From Kiloniella spongiae (GTDB taxonomy: Bacteria > Pseudomonadota > Alphaproteobacteria > Kiloniellales > Kiloniellaceae): a DNA stretch of 64,000 nt. The stretch lies in contig NZ_LAQL01000003.1 in assembly GCF_001026905.1 (NCBI RefSeq), positions 124,001 through 188,000 of the forward strand, in the 5' to 3' direction. The notes beneath the pieces are model-generated. The model was not told the origin of the DNA, did no database searches, and saw only the letters and a program-made list of their open reading frames with translations. The stretch's first letter is position 1. Every line of letters begins with the position of its first letter. A program made the translations under genes and the position numbers. Below, one piece after another: positions 9,034-17,680 of this stretch.

Positions 9034-9210
9034 GTTTTCGTTATGTATGCATCTGGTAGCTTCGTTGAAGGGGTCGTGCTGATTAATATCACATTACCAA
9101 GCTATCATTTGATCCTGGATCATCTTTTCTCGCTGGCTTATATTTTTGTGCTATTTAACGGCTTTATAGAAATGTAATTTCTATCTCGGAGTTTTAAAAG
9201 AAGATTGAAC

Positions 9211-9660
9211 ATGTCACGTCCAAAACTGGTGCCTGAATTACTCTGTTCTGATTTGGAAGTAAGCCTTGATTTTTATGTGAACATTATTGGCTTTAGAGTT
9301 CTTTATGACCGACCAGAAAATCGTTTCGCTTATCTAGAAATGGGCGGGGTCGAAATGATGCTGGATGAAACCCCGGAAATCAGCAGTGATGAGGGGGATT
9401 GGTGGACTGCTAGAGCAACAAAGCCCTATGGACGTGGTGTGAATTTCATGATTGAGGTCGCTGATGTTCATGCCATTCATGATCGCTTAAAACGCCTGAG
9501 GTGGCCTTTGTTCCGGCCAATGGAAGACCAATGGTATCGGGCGGGTGAAAGTAAAGTGGGGAACCGTGAATTTCTTGTCCAGGATCCGGATGGATATCTG
9601 TTGCGATTTTTCACAAGCCTTGGCGACAGGGATGTTGTCGACAGTCTGTCGGAATCCTGA
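9211..9660 (+). CDS. VOC-family protein, bleomycin-resistance/glyoxalase-like
   Basis: A 149-residue vicinal-oxygen-chelate fold protein with two beta-alpha-beta-beta-beta modules. It opens PELLCSDLEVSLDFYVN and ends with the typical EFLVQDPDGYLLRFF strand. Bleomycin-binding proteins share this single-chain length and the DPDGYLLRF motif, so antibiotic sequestration is one possibility; dioxygenase or glyoxalase-like catalysis is another. ATG 9211 is preferred over the TTG two codons upstream. A terminator hairpin with T-tract follows at 9697-9724. Confidence 0.85.
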   Translation: MSRPKLVPELLCSDLEVSLDFYVNIIGFRVLYDRPENRFAYLEMGGVEMMLDETPEISSDEGDWWTARATKPYGRGVNFMIEVADVHAIHDRLKRLRWPLFRPMEDQWYRAGESKVGNREFLVQDPDGYLLRFFTSLGDRDVVDSLSES

Positions 9661-9696
9661 ACATGGCAGAGCATGATGCGTTAAACGATTGTTGTA

Positions 9697-9724
9697 GAAA
9701 AGGGGGCATTTGCTCCCTTTTTTA
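9697..9724 (+). terminator. Intrinsic terminator after VOC gene
   Basis: An A-rich left arm with AAGGGGGCA pairs with TGCTCCCTT and runs into six T. This is a compact hairpin 40 bp after the stop, symmetric enough to act in both directions. Confidence 0.8.
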
Positions 9725-9795
9725 GTTTTTGTTGAAAGTGGTTAGAGCTAGAGATCATTTTATCTTTTGAGGTAAATGTTTTAGATGTTGATTTT

Positions 9796-9837
9796 TTAGG
9801 ATGCGTGTCCTAATATTAATTAAGACGCTTGTCCTAA
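9796..9837. promoter_or_regulatory. Two 18-bp palindromes, candidate TetR operators
   Basis: Site 1 (9796-9813) has arms TTAGGA and TCCTAA around six bases. Site 2 (9820-9837) has TTAAGA and TCCTAA around six bases, with one arm mismatch. Their centres are 24 bp apart, and site 2 ends 21 bp before the TetR start codon. The position and symmetry fit autorepression. Confidence 0.65.
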
Positions 9838-9858
9838 CTTTGAAATTGATACTCAGAA

Positions 9859-10431
9859 ATGAAGAAACAAAAAACGCGAGACCATATTGTTGAAGCAGCG
9901 GATCAGCTATTTTATCAACAGGGGTATGAGCACACATCCTTTACGGATATATCCGATGCTGTGCAGATTTCGCGCGGTAATTTCTATTACCACTTCAAAA
10001 CCAAGGACGATATTCTCGACGCTGTGATCAGTGCGCGTATGGATAAGACCCGCAAGATGCTGGCCCAGTGGGAACTGGACGGATCAACGCCGCAGGGTCG
10101 CATCGAATGCTTTATCCGAATTTTGATTACCAATCGGGATAAAATTCTGAATTATGGGTGCCCCGTTGGCACCCTGACAACTGAACTGGCAAAGTTGAAC
10201 CATGCCTCAAGGGAAGAGGCAAATGCTCTGTTCACTCTTTTCCGCACTTGGTTGGAGGAACAATTTATTTTGCTCGGTCGTTCAAAAGATGCGGATGATC
10301 TGGCGATGCATTTGCTTGCCAGATCTCAAGGGGTTGCGACTTTGGCAAGTGCTTTTCACGATGCGAAATTCATTGATCAGGAAGTTGCACAGATGTGCGA
10401 CTGGCTCAATGCTTATATGCCTAAAGAATAA
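9859..10431 (+). CDS. TetR-family transcriptional regulator
   Basis: A 190-residue TetR/AcrR regulator. The N-terminal helix-turn-helix region (about 5-50) contains FTDISDAVQISRGNFYYHFK, with the family's YYHFKTKDDIL end. The remaining helices form the ligand and dimer domain. Two operator-like palindromes lie immediately upstream. The YciI-like and Tag genes follow on the same strand and could be in its regulon, but a 120-bp gap separates them. The ligand is unknown. Confidence 0.92.
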   Translation: MKKQKTRDHIVEAADQLFYQQGYEHTSFTDISDAVQISRGNFYYHFKTKDDILDAVISARMDKTRKMLAQWELDGSTPQGRIECFIRILITNRDKILNYGCPVGTLTTELAKLNHASREEANALFTLFRTWLEEQFILLGRSKDADDLAMHLLARSQGVATLASAFHDAKFIDQEVAQMCDWLNAYMPKE

Positions 10432-10551
10432 TGCTGATGATCAGGCACAGGATCTGTTGGTGGTGAACTGAACAGGCGCAAGTACAATTCGGAAAATGAA
10501 AATAAGTTCCGAAGATTTTAAACAGAAGTTGTTATCACAAGGAAAAATCAG

Positions 10552-10839
10552 ATGTTTATCGTGCTACTAAGATTTTCAACCAATAAAGAAAATGCGGGCC
10601 AGTTTATGGACGGACACAAGGCGTGGATCAAACAGGGGTTTGATGAGGATGTTTTTTTGATGGTTGGCAGTTTGAAACCCGGGGTTGGCGGAGTGGTTAT
10701 TGCTCATAATTCTTCTTTGGAAGAGTTGGAAAGGCGGGTAGAGGAAGATCCTTTTGTCGCGGAGAATGTCGTCAATGCTGAAATTCTGGAGATTGATCCG
10801 GCCAAAGCTGATGACAGATTGAGCTTTCTTCTAGATTGA
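10552..10839 (+). CDS. YciI-like protein
   Basis: A 95-residue single-domain protein of the YciI (dimeric alpha/beta barrel) family. It shows the GHKAWIKQGFDEDVFLMVGS core, where family members keep a His near the active-site pocket, and the typical VEEDPFVAENVVNAEILEI C-terminal part. YciI-like proteins are small putative enzymes of mostly unknown substrate. It is preceded by AAGGAAAA. The gene ends 11 bp before tag, so the two are probably cotranscribed. Confidence 0.85.
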   Translation: MFIVLLRFSTNKENAGQFMDGHKAWIKQGFDEDVFLMVGSLKPGVGGVVIAHNSSLEELERRVEEDPFVAENVVNAEILEIDPAKADDRLSFLLD

Positions 10840-10850
10840 AAGGATAGAAT

Positions 10851-11459
10851 ATGAGTGAAACAACTGTGGGGCCAGACGGAAAAATCCGTTGTCGATGGAG
10901 TGATGCTGCCCCGGAATTTATCGACTATCATGACAATGAGTGGGGCTTCCCGGTCGGGGATGATCACCGACTGTTTGAAAAGCTCTGTCTGGAAGGTTTT
11001 CAATCCGGCCTGAGCTGGCGCACCATACTGGCTAAGCGTGAAAACTTTCGCGCGGCATTTCACAATTTTGATTTTAACAAGGTGGCGCTTTTCACCGATG
11101 AAGATCGGGATCGCCTGTTGCAGGACGCAGGGATTATTCGCCACCGGGGCAAGATCGAAGCTGTTATTAATAACGCCAAGCGCGCACAGGAGTTGGTAAA
11201 GTGTGAGGGATCGTTGGCAGCCTTTATCTGGCGGTATGAGCCTAAAGAGGAAGAATTGTCTGCACCGCAAACTGCGTCAACATCACCGGCGTCAGTTGCC
11301 TTATCAAAAGATTTGAAAAAGCTGGGGTGGAAGTTTGTCGGCCCAACCACGATGTACGCCCTGATGCAGGCAATGGGATTGATCAACGATCATGTTGACG
11401 GTTGTATAATGCGTGACAAGGTGCGCGAAGCACGGGATCGTTTTATGCGTCCTGAATAA
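10851..11459 (+). CDS. tag: DNA-3-methyladenine glycosylase I
   Basis: Constitutive base-excision repair enzyme that removes 3-methyladenine from alkylated DNA. The N-terminal RCRWSDAAPEFIDYHDNEWG and the C-terminal NDHVDGC hold the Cys, His, His and Cys of the Tag zinc site; the HxxxC pair is at the expected spacing. The segment GLSWRTILAKRENFRAAF matches the helix-hairpin-helix region. Length (202 residues) is slightly above the usual 187, from a short C-terminal insertion rich in Thr/Ser/Ala. It probably forms a transcript with the YciI-like gene and the HD gene 24 bp downstream. Confidence 0.93.
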   Translation: MSETTVGPDGKIRCRWSDAAPEFIDYHDNEWGFPVGDDHRLFEKLCLEGFQSGLSWRTILAKRENFRAAFHNFDFNKVALFTDEDRDRLLQDAGIIRHRGKIEAVINNAKRAQELVKCEGSLAAFIWRYEPKEEELSAPQTASTSPASVALSKDLKKLGWKFVGPTTMYALMQAMGLINDHVDGCIMRDKVREARDRFMRPE

Positions 11460-11483
11460 TCGAGTTAATTAAAGACTTTTCTC

Positions 11484-12059
11484 ATGAATAAACAAGACAT
11501 CGCCGCTTTATTGGATTTTCTTCGAGCAAGTGAACCATTGAAATCGACCTTGCGGAGCGGCTATACGGCCTCTGGGCGCAAGGAAAGTACAGCAGAGCAT
11601 ACTTGGCGTCTTTGTCTGATGGCGTTGCTACTCGAAGATGAGTATCCGGAATTGGATATGCTAAAGCTTCTAAAGATTTGTATTGTTCATGACCTGGGGG
11701 AGGTAATTAATGGTGATATCCCGGCGATTGATCAATCAGTGGATCATAATAAAAATGTTCAGGAGCGAAATGATCTTGATGAGGTCACATCTGTTTTGCC
11801 CACGGGTCTGAAAACTAAAATCATGGGGCTATGGGATGACTATGACCTGGGACGATCAGAAGAAGCCCAGCTGGCGAAAGCACTGGATAAGCTAGAAACT
11901 GTTCTTCAGCATACACAGGGTCAAAATCCTGAAGATTTTGATTACAGGTTTAATCTGACCTATGGCAAAAAGCAGACTGATTTTGATAAAAACACCCGCA
12001 CTATCCGCAGGTTGATTGATCAGGATACAGAGCAATTATCGCGCAGAAATAAAATCTGA
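11484..12059 (+). CDS. HD-domain hydrolase, YfbR/HDDC2-like
   Basis: A 191-residue metal-dependent phosphohydrolase of the HD superfamily, most like the 5'-deoxynucleotidase (YfbR/HDDC2) group. Metal ligands are visible in STAEHTWRL (His), CIVHDLGEV (His-Asp) and KALDKLETV (Asp). The family dephosphorylates deoxynucleoside monophosphates; that activity is inferred. It follows tag closely on the same strand and may share its promoter, a sensible link to DNA and nucleotide quality control. Confidence 0.85.
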   Translation: MNKQDIAALLDFLRASEPLKSTLRSGYTASGRKESTAEHTWRLCLMALLLEDEYPELDMLKLLKICIVHDLGEVINGDIPAIDQSVDHNKNVQERNDLDEVTSVLPTGLKTKIMGLWDDYDLGRSEEAQLAKALDKLETVLQHTQGQNPEDFDYRFNLTYGKKQTDFDKNTRTIRRLIDQDTEQLSRRNKI

Positions 12060-12151
12060 AAAAGATTAACGACCAATCCCAACTAAACTAACCCCGACTA
12101 AACCAATTTTGCCAACAGGTATCCCATTTACAGATATGCCACTTGTGGGTG

Positions 12152-12988
12152 TCATAGTACGCTATTGTAGTGTTTTATCAGTCGTTGGATATTTTGTTGC
12201 CTGTATTGACCGAGTGTCGTCCAGATTTTATCGGCGATTTGGGGATTGGTATTGTAAAATTTATGACTGATCATCATGTACCAGTTGTAACTGGCAAAGG
12301 GTTGTTTTATTTCGGTTAATTTGCTCTCTAAGCCGAGCTTTTTTACAAGGCTTCTGCCTATTGTGCTTTCGACAATATAGGCATCCAGACGCCCGTCCGC
12401 GACATGTTGCAAGCCTTTTGCTGGCAAGTGGCGGGTGTTTGCCATTACGCTGTGATCTTCTTTTAATTTTTTGACAACCACATACCCGGCAGGTGCACCG
12501 ATGGAGTGTTTGAGGTTACTGAATTTCTCTCCGTTCCAATCAAAAGCACTGTTCGTTTTTTTGAAAAGACTATAGGTTACGCGTCGAAGACGCCGATCAG
12601 GATCTGGCTTGTTGCTGATGCTAAGCCTGACGGGAAGATAGGGATAGCGCCCGATGATTTCGCGTTCTTTCAGGTGAACAGAAGCAAAAATACCATCAAC
12701 TTTATTTTGTTCTATAAGCTTGAGACAGCGCTTCCAGGGACGGCGAATGAATTCTACAGAAAATCCTGTCTTTTTTAGAGAGGCGTCAATGATCTCAACA
12801 AGTATACCGGGGTTTTTTTGAGGGAAGGTATTTTGCTCTCCCATAAAATAAGGAGGGTAGCTTTGGTTCTCTGTGCAGAGAACAAAGGGCCGTTCTTCTG
12901 CCCAGGCTGTTGTTTGGAATAAAATGATAAGAAGGCTTACGACAATGGCTAGGTTGGCAGCCAATACCAAAGACATTTTATGGTTCAT
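12152..12988 (-). CDS. Solitary periplasmic solute-binding protein (SBP_bac_3-like)
   Basis: A 278-residue exported protein. The signal peptide ends near TTAWAEE, followed by the type-2 periplasmic-binding fold opening VLCTENQSYPPYFMGE. The stretch RRPWKRCLKLIEQNKVDGIF is a hallmark of a group of solitary binding proteins found in many copies in marine proteobacteria. No permease or ATPase gene adjoins, so it may serve a distant transporter or a sensor. It is a paralogue of the gene at 15731 (shared RRPW.RCL and ERKAIG/EREIIG regions). The ligand, probably an amino acid or small organic acid, is unknown. Confidence 0.85.
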   Translation of the reverse strand: MNHKMSLVLAANLAIVVSLLIILFQTTAWAEERPFVLCTENQSYPPYFMGEQNTFPQKNPGILVEIIDASLKKTGFSVEFIRRPWKRCLKLIEQNKVDGIFASVHLKEREIIGRYPYLPVRLSISNKPDPDRRLRRVTYSLFKKTNSAFDWNGEKFSNLKHSIGAPAGYVVVKKLKEDHSVMANTRHLPAKGLQHVADGRLDAYIVESTIGRSLVKKLGLESKLTEIKQPFASYNWYMMISHKFYNTNPQIADKIWTTLGQYRQQNIQRLIKHYNSVL

Positions 12989-13182
12989 TTCAGCCCCCTT
13001 TCTGCCCCCGCTTAAAGGTACTGTATTAATGCTATCAGATAAGTAATTAAAAAACTATAGGCGAACCCGAATAAGCCAATCATAAGGACTTGACGGGAAC
13101 AGGCGTTTGATTGTTTGCCATGTTATAAATTAAAGTGGCTTTACAGACAGAAATTTTAGAGCGTGAAGTTAAGGGCAGTAAT

Positions 13183-13476
13183 ATGATCACACGTATATTC
13201 AGGGTGCAAATCAAACCGGAATTACGAGAAGAATTCGAAGCACTTTATCGGGTGAAATCCATCGATGCAGTACAAAAGGCCAAAGGGTTTGTATCGGTAA
13301 CAATCGGAAAGCCGACAGTATGGGCACCGGATGAGTATGTGATGATCTCAACTTGGTCCAGCGAAGCCGCTTTGAAAGGATTTGCAGGAAAAAAATGGAA
13401 CGAGGCGCATATTCCGCCAGGAATGGAAAAGTTCATCGTTGATTGCTGGTTACATCATTATCAATCTTTTGACTGA
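13183..13476 (+). CDS. ABM/dimeric alpha-beta barrel protein
   Basis: A 97-residue protein resembling antibiotic-biosynthesis-monooxygenase-like (ABM) domains: an N-terminal MITRIFRVQIKPELREEFEA strand and helix, then GFVSVTIGKP, YVMISTWSS and a C-terminal helix. Such proteins are small dimeric oxygenases or binding proteins; function is unknown. ATG 13183 is chosen because AAGGGC precedes it and conserved-looking sequence starts there. The frame extends to a GTG at 13135 without support. It is divergent from the SBP gene. Confidence 0.75.
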   Translation: MITRIFRVQIKPELREEFEALYRVKSIDAVQKAKGFVSVTIGKPTVWAPDEYVMISTWSSEAALKGFAGKKWNEAHIPPGMEKFIVDCWLHHYQSFD

Positions 13477-13660
13477 TTAAGGCTTTGATTGGCTCTGACT
13501 GGAACTAGATTACGCCGGGAACGTCTCGTGGTATGACGGATCAACGATGCGAGGGAAAATAATAGAGAGCCAGCCAAAAAAACGGACTCTCTATCGTATT
13601 ATCTATCAGAAATCTATTATCTGAGAGATCGTTTTCTAGGCAGAGCAATACTGTCAAGAA

Positions 13661-14065
13661 TTAGAGTGGCGTGACATCAACATAAATCTGATAGTCCTGA
13701 ATAAGACCCGATTTCATCCGCAAAACCGTTGCAAAGGGCAAGGAAAGTTCACTTTGGTCCAGTCGTTTATAATGTACTTCGCCCTTGCAAATAATATCAT
13801 CGCCCTGCGCCCAGGTGCCGTCAATTCGGTGTGTCATGCGATCAATGATTTGAAAGAAAGCTTCGTTAGTTTCCAGAACGGCATCTTTGCCTCTGACCTC
13901 ATCAAAGTTTCCAAGCTGAAAACGAAGATCGTCTGCCAGGAATTCCCCAAGGTCTGATGTATTTTTTCCATCCACAGCATTGTATAGTGCTGCGATCAAA
14001 CTCTTTGCATCTGACGAAGTATTTTCTGGGTGTGATACAGGCGTTTTATAAGCAAGGTTTGGCAT
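13661..14065 (-). CDS. NTF2/SnoaL-like protein
   Basis: A 134-residue cone-shaped alpha+beta (NTF2-like) protein. It shows a helix SLIAALYNAVDGKNTSDLGEFL, the conserved LADDLRFQLGNFDEVRGKDAV pocket region, then strands with DRMTHRIDGTW and a terminal LIQDYQIYVDVTPL. Members include ketosteroid-isomerase-like enzymes and binding proteins; the substrate is unknown. It is the second gene of a minus-strand pair with the VOC gene (65-bp gap), divergent from a LysR gene that may control both. Confidence 0.82.
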   Translation of the reverse strand: MPNLAYKTPVSHPENTSSDAKSLIAALYNAVDGKNTSDLGEFLADDLRFQLGNFDEVRGKDAVLETNEAFFQIIDRMTHRIDGTWAQGDDIICKGEVHYKRLDQSELSLPFATVLRMKSGLIQDYQIYVDVTPL

Positions 14066-14130
14066 TATTATTTCTCATTGTGATTAGTTGCGTGATTAAT
14101 TTCTGGTCGAGATTGATCTGATTGTGTCTC

Positions 14131-14556
14131 TTATGGCGTGTCGTATAGGTTCCGTTCGGCAGGGTCATCACTGTAATACTGGATGAATTCAAACTGGAAA
14201 CCTTCGGGATCAACAAAATAAACCGTTTTACGAAAAGGGTGTTCAACGCCCTGAATGTCGATTTCAAATCCCTTGGCCTGAAGGCGATTAATAATGTCGT
14301 CCACATCATTAACTTCAAATCCCAAGTGTGCGAGACCGGGTTTGTGCCCGGCAAGTTCGCGGTTTTCGCCGTCCCCGTTGTCATTCAGGGTAATGTAAGT
14401 GGTGTCATCCCCGACATGTAACCAGCGACGTGGCTTTCCTCTCCATTGCATTTCGCCCTGACCGCGAACGATCCACTTGGGAAAGGCGGTTTGGATGAAA
14501 TCTAAAGTTGCCGCTAAATCGGTGACAACCAAATTGGCATGTTCAAAACGGACCAT
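14131..14556 (-). CDS. VOC-family protein
   Basis: A 141-residue vicinal-oxygen-chelate protein with paired modules: FEHANLVVTDLAATLDFIQ, then LAHLGFEVNDVDDIINRLQ and the terminal YFVDPEGFQFEFIQY. Histidines at the first strand (FEHAN) and in the second module (LAHLG), with the glutamate in QFEF, are where the family places metal ligands, so a metal-dependent lyase or dioxygenase is plausible. It starts at ATG 14556 behind AAAGGAAAG. It is the first gene of an operon with the NTF2-like gene. Confidence 0.86.
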   Translation of the reverse strand: MVRFEHANLVVTDLAATLDFIQTAFPKWIVRGQGEMQWRGKPRRWLHVGDDTTYITLNDNGDGENRELAGHKPGLAHLGFEVNDVDDIINRLQAKGFEIDIQGVEHPFRKTVYFVDPEGFQFEFIQYYSDDPAERNLYDTP

Positions 14557-14743
14557 GGAACTTTCCTTTCAATTCCTGAACTGTATAAAGTTCGTCTTTT
14601 TTGCAGCATCTGGTTGCAAGAAAAGACAATTATCGTTGTGTCTGGATTAAAGGTAAGGTGTTTCCTTTTGTGTTTTAATAGGTGTATATGGAAACGGATT
14701 GGTGAGAAAAAGTTGACAAAATTATTGCTGTCAGGAAGCTCCT

Positions 14744-15655
14744 ATGGAAAGTATGAATGTAATCCCAGTATTCGTTGCTGTGGTCGAAGAGGGTAGTTTC
14801 GCAGGGGCTGCCCGTCGGATAGGTGTCACAAAATCGGCGATCAGTAAGCGGATTTCTCAACTCGAAACCCACTTAGGGGTTCAGCTTTTACATCGCTCAA
14901 CGCGTAAACTAAGTTTGAGCGAGGCGGGTGAGCAGTATCTCGCGCATGCAATTCAATCGCTGGCGGCGGCGCAGGATGCAGAAGATGCGGTCACTCAATT
15001 ACAGGGGGCTCCACAAGGCAGATTGCGTATAAATACGCCAATGTCTTTTGGTCGTTTGCATGTTGCACCTCTTATCCCTGAATTCCTGTCTGCCTACCCT
15101 GGGGTTGAGATTGATATGGTCATGGATGATCGTGTTGTTGATATGGTGGAAGGCGGTTTTGACCTTGCGATCCGGGTGCGTACACTGGAAGACAGTGCGT
15201 TAATCGCCAGAAAACTTGCCCCTTGTCACAATCTTTTGTGTGCTGCACCGCGTTATCTTGAAAAGCACGGCACCCCGCAAAAGCCAGAAAATTTACGTGA
15301 TCATAATTGTCTGCAGTATGCCTATGCCAGTACAATTCATACTTGGCAGTTTGAGCAGGCTAATGGAGAAACGGTCAGCCTGGAAACAAAGGGAAACTAT
15401 CAGGTCAATAATTCCGAAGCTCTTCGTGAAGCCATTGTTGCAGGTATAGGTATCGCGCGTCTGCCCACCTTTATAGCCGGAGAAGAAATATCAGCAGGGC
15501 GATTGGTGCCTCTTTTGGTTGATTATAAATTACCCAGCCAGACAATATATGCTGTCTTTCCCGAGCGTCGGCATCTTCCTGCTAAAGTCAGGGTCTTTGT
15601 TGATTTCCTCGTTGAGAAGCTTGGTGGTGATCAGCCCTATTGGGAATATAGATAA
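14744..15655 (+). CDS. LysR-family transcriptional regulator
   Basis: A 303-residue LysR regulator. The winged helix-turn-helix contains SFAGAARRIGVTKSAISKRI, then a linker and an effector domain with the common LRINTPMSFGRLHVAPLIPE and FDLAIRV segments typical of the large CrgA-like LysR branch. AGGAAG lies 7 bp before ATG 14744. It is divergent from the VOC/NTF2 operon, its most likely target. Confidence 0.92.
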   Translation: MESMNVIPVFVAVVEEGSFAGAARRIGVTKSAISKRISQLETHLGVQLLHRSTRKLSLSEAGEQYLAHAIQSLAAAQDAEDAVTQLQGAPQGRLRINTPMSFGRLHVAPLIPEFLSAYPGVEIDMVMDDRVVDMVEGGFDLAIRVRTLEDSALIARKLAPCHNLLCAAPRYLEKHGTPQKPENLRDHNCLQYAYASTIHTWQFEQANGETVSLETKGNYQVNNSEALREAIVAGIGIARLPTFIAGEEISAGRLVPLLVDYKLPSQTIYAVFPERRHLPAKVRVFVDFLVEKLGGDQPYWEYR

Positions 15656-15730
15656 ATTGGCTTAATCTATATCATGGCTGCGGAAGTTGAGTATGATAGT
15701 GTATTATGAGGCGAAGGGAGGTCATGCTTA

Positions 15731-16516
15731 ATGAAGTTGTTCCTTAAGGCTTTTTTAGCTTCGGTTTTTTGTTTTACATTTCATACAAGTGCGCGGGCTG
15801 ATATTTCTTCGCTTAAACTTTGTTATGAAAACCGCGAACAACCTCCTTATTATCTCGGAGATAGCGTGATTGTGCCTTCTCAGAAGCAAGGCATCTATAT
15901 TGAAATACTTACGAAAGTGGCTGCTCAACTGGAGATCGAATTGTCTTTGGTGCGACGCCCTTGGAATCGTTGTTTGAGATTGCTTGAGTTAAATGAAATC
16001 GATGGTGTTCTGGGAGCATCTTTTCTTGAAGAAAGAAAAGCGATTGGCCATTACCCCTTTAAGGCTGGCATTATTGACCAGAACGCGAGGTTGGCCAAGA
16101 AGAGCTATTCGCTCTATGTTTTGAAAAATCATCGCTTTGTCTGGACTGGCGATCTGTCTCAAATAAAGGGCAAGAGTATTGGTATACCGCTTGGTTACGC
16201 GATCGGAACTAAATTAAATCGTGTTGGCGTAAAAGTTTCTGAACAACCGCACACTGAATTGTTGTTGGAAATGTTAAAGCACCGGCGTATCGAAGTCATT
16301 GCAACATTGGCCGAGGTAGGGGATTTTTTAATTCAAAAAGACCCACTCAGATATAAGGATATCATTAAACTATCGCCAAATTTGCAGGCAAAAGCCTATT
16401 ATTTGCTGTTTAGCCATCAGTATTATGATGTTAACCGGGATATTGCTGAAGCGATCTGGAATTTAATCCCTGTTTATCGACCTGAAATCGATACCAAATA
16501 CGGAATAGTAGATTAG
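15731..16516 (+). CDS. Solitary periplasmic solute-binding protein (SBP_bac_3-like)
   Basis: A 261-residue exported binding protein, paralogous to the one at 12152. The signal peptide ends near TSARAD. The mature opening LKLCYENREQPPYYLGD and the RRPWNRCLRLLELNEIDGVL motif match that group. No transporter genes adjoin. The ligand is unknown; family members mostly bind polar amino acids. It stands alone, converging on the metallo-beta-lactamase pseudogene. Confidence 0.85.
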   Translation: MKLFLKAFLASVFCFTFHTSARADISSLKLCYENREQPPYYLGDSVIVPSQKQGIYIEILTKVAAQLEIELSLVRRPWNRCLRLLELNEIDGVLGASFLEERKAIGHYPFKAGIIDQNARLAKKSYSLYVLKNHRFVWTGDLSQIKGKSIGIPLGYAIGTKLNRVGVKVSEQPHTELLLEMLKHRRIEVIATLAEVGDFLIQKDPLRYKDIIKLSPNLQAKAYYLLFSHQYYDVNRDIAEAIWNLIPVYRPEIDTKYGIVD

Positions 16517-16536
16517 GCTTTGATGAAGATGCACTC

Positions 16537-17348
16537 CTAATCTTCCAAAGCTTTTAGATAACGAACCACAGAACGCTCAACTGCCCGCTTTGCGTCGGTC
16601 TTGATTGTCCTGTCTTCGAAAGCTCCATGTAGAGTATCAAAATCGTAAACTTCAATAGAACGTCCAATGTTGGCAACCTTGCTGGCTGACAAGGGAATAT
16701 AGTTTGGGTAGCTGTACATAAAGCTGACATGTTTTCGGTCTGCGACAACCTGCATGATATCGCCCGTAAAAAGATAGCCTTTGGCATCACGCCAATGGAG
16801 GACGGTTCCGCCTGTGAAGTGACCGCCACATTTGATCAAGGTTATGTCAGGATTGATTGAAAGGGTGTTTTCCGTCCAATGATGAATGGCAGGATGTGAC
16901 TTTTGTACCCACCGGGCGTCATTTTGATGAAGCTAGATAGGGATCTGATCAAAGGCATCGCTCCAGCTTCCCATTGCGGTGTAGTAATGGGGGTGGGAAA
17001 TGGCGATAGCTGTCAGTTTCCCCTTGCTTTTGATCCAGTCAATTGTTGCTTGGTCAAGGAGAGTCAGGCAATCCCAGAGAATATTTCCATAGGGTGTTTC
17101 AATCAGAAAGGCACGTTGTCCGATAGCTGCGTGTGGTTCCACGATCAAACTGTACAGACCTTCGGCGTGCTTTACATGTCTTATATGATGATGAGCTTTC
17201 AGATCTGATGATGTTACCTATTTCTGACCAGCCTCTGGCACGTATTGCCGCTCGTCCTCACAGATGGGGCAGTGGGGCGGAGTTGGTGGGGATCTGGTTT
17301 TTGTTCGGGGTATTGGGTGCCGCAGGTGGCACAGAGGTATTCTGTCAT
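16537..17348 (-). pseudogene. Metallo-beta-lactamase-fold hydrolase with N-terminal zinc ribbon, broken
   Basis: Reading the minus strand from ATG 17348 (behind AGGGGC) gives EYLCATCGTQYPEQ, then after a frame change near 17290-17300 PPHCPICEDERQYVPEAGQK. Together these form a CxxC...CxxC ribbon found at the N-terminus of this MBL subfamily. The frame then meets TAG where Trp is usual, continues through IVEPHAAIGQRAFLIETPYG and ISHPHYYTAMGSW, meets a second TAG after DQIPI (Tyr-like position), and runs on through HQNDARWVQKSHPAIHHW, KCGGHFTGGTVLHW and LFTGDIMQVV to the true stop. Metal-site residues survive, but one frameshift plus two in-frame stops make it a recent pseudogene. Confidence 0.88.
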
Positions 17349-17680
17349 GCTGATGAGCCCCTAGGAAAAATATTTGATTTATATATGAAAACTGGATGCA
17401 TCTCTTTCAAGAAATTCCAACAGGGCATGGTGGAATATAACCAGTTTGGCATCATTATTTAAACAGACTAGCATTTAAACAATTTGGCGCCCGAACAATC
17501 TAATCTGGGCATATCATGAATAGGTTCTTGGCAATAACCGTCTTTAAACGACATTTCCCGCGCTTTTTCTGATAATAATATCCTGCTCTCGCCAAAATGC
17601 ATATTTTCTACAATCCTTCTTGCAATTATACCTGAAAGCTTGCTCTATGAAGGTATATTTATCGAAAATGGAATAGGTCA
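17349..17680. other. Intergenic region before EamA pair
   Basis: About 330 bp, AT-rich, between the pseudogene start and the first EamA transporter. It presumably carries the divergent promoters. I see no coding frame, repeat or RNA structure I can support. Confidence 0.5.

Noticed and set aside
13562-13594. ATAGAGAG/CTCTCTAT hairpin as a terminator after the ABM gene
   Set aside because: The 17-base loop and lack of a T-tract make it weak; I could not support a call.
16537-17348. Amber codons read as an amino acid
   Set aside because: A frameshift is also present, and no other gene here has internal TAG; decay explains all three lesions more simply.
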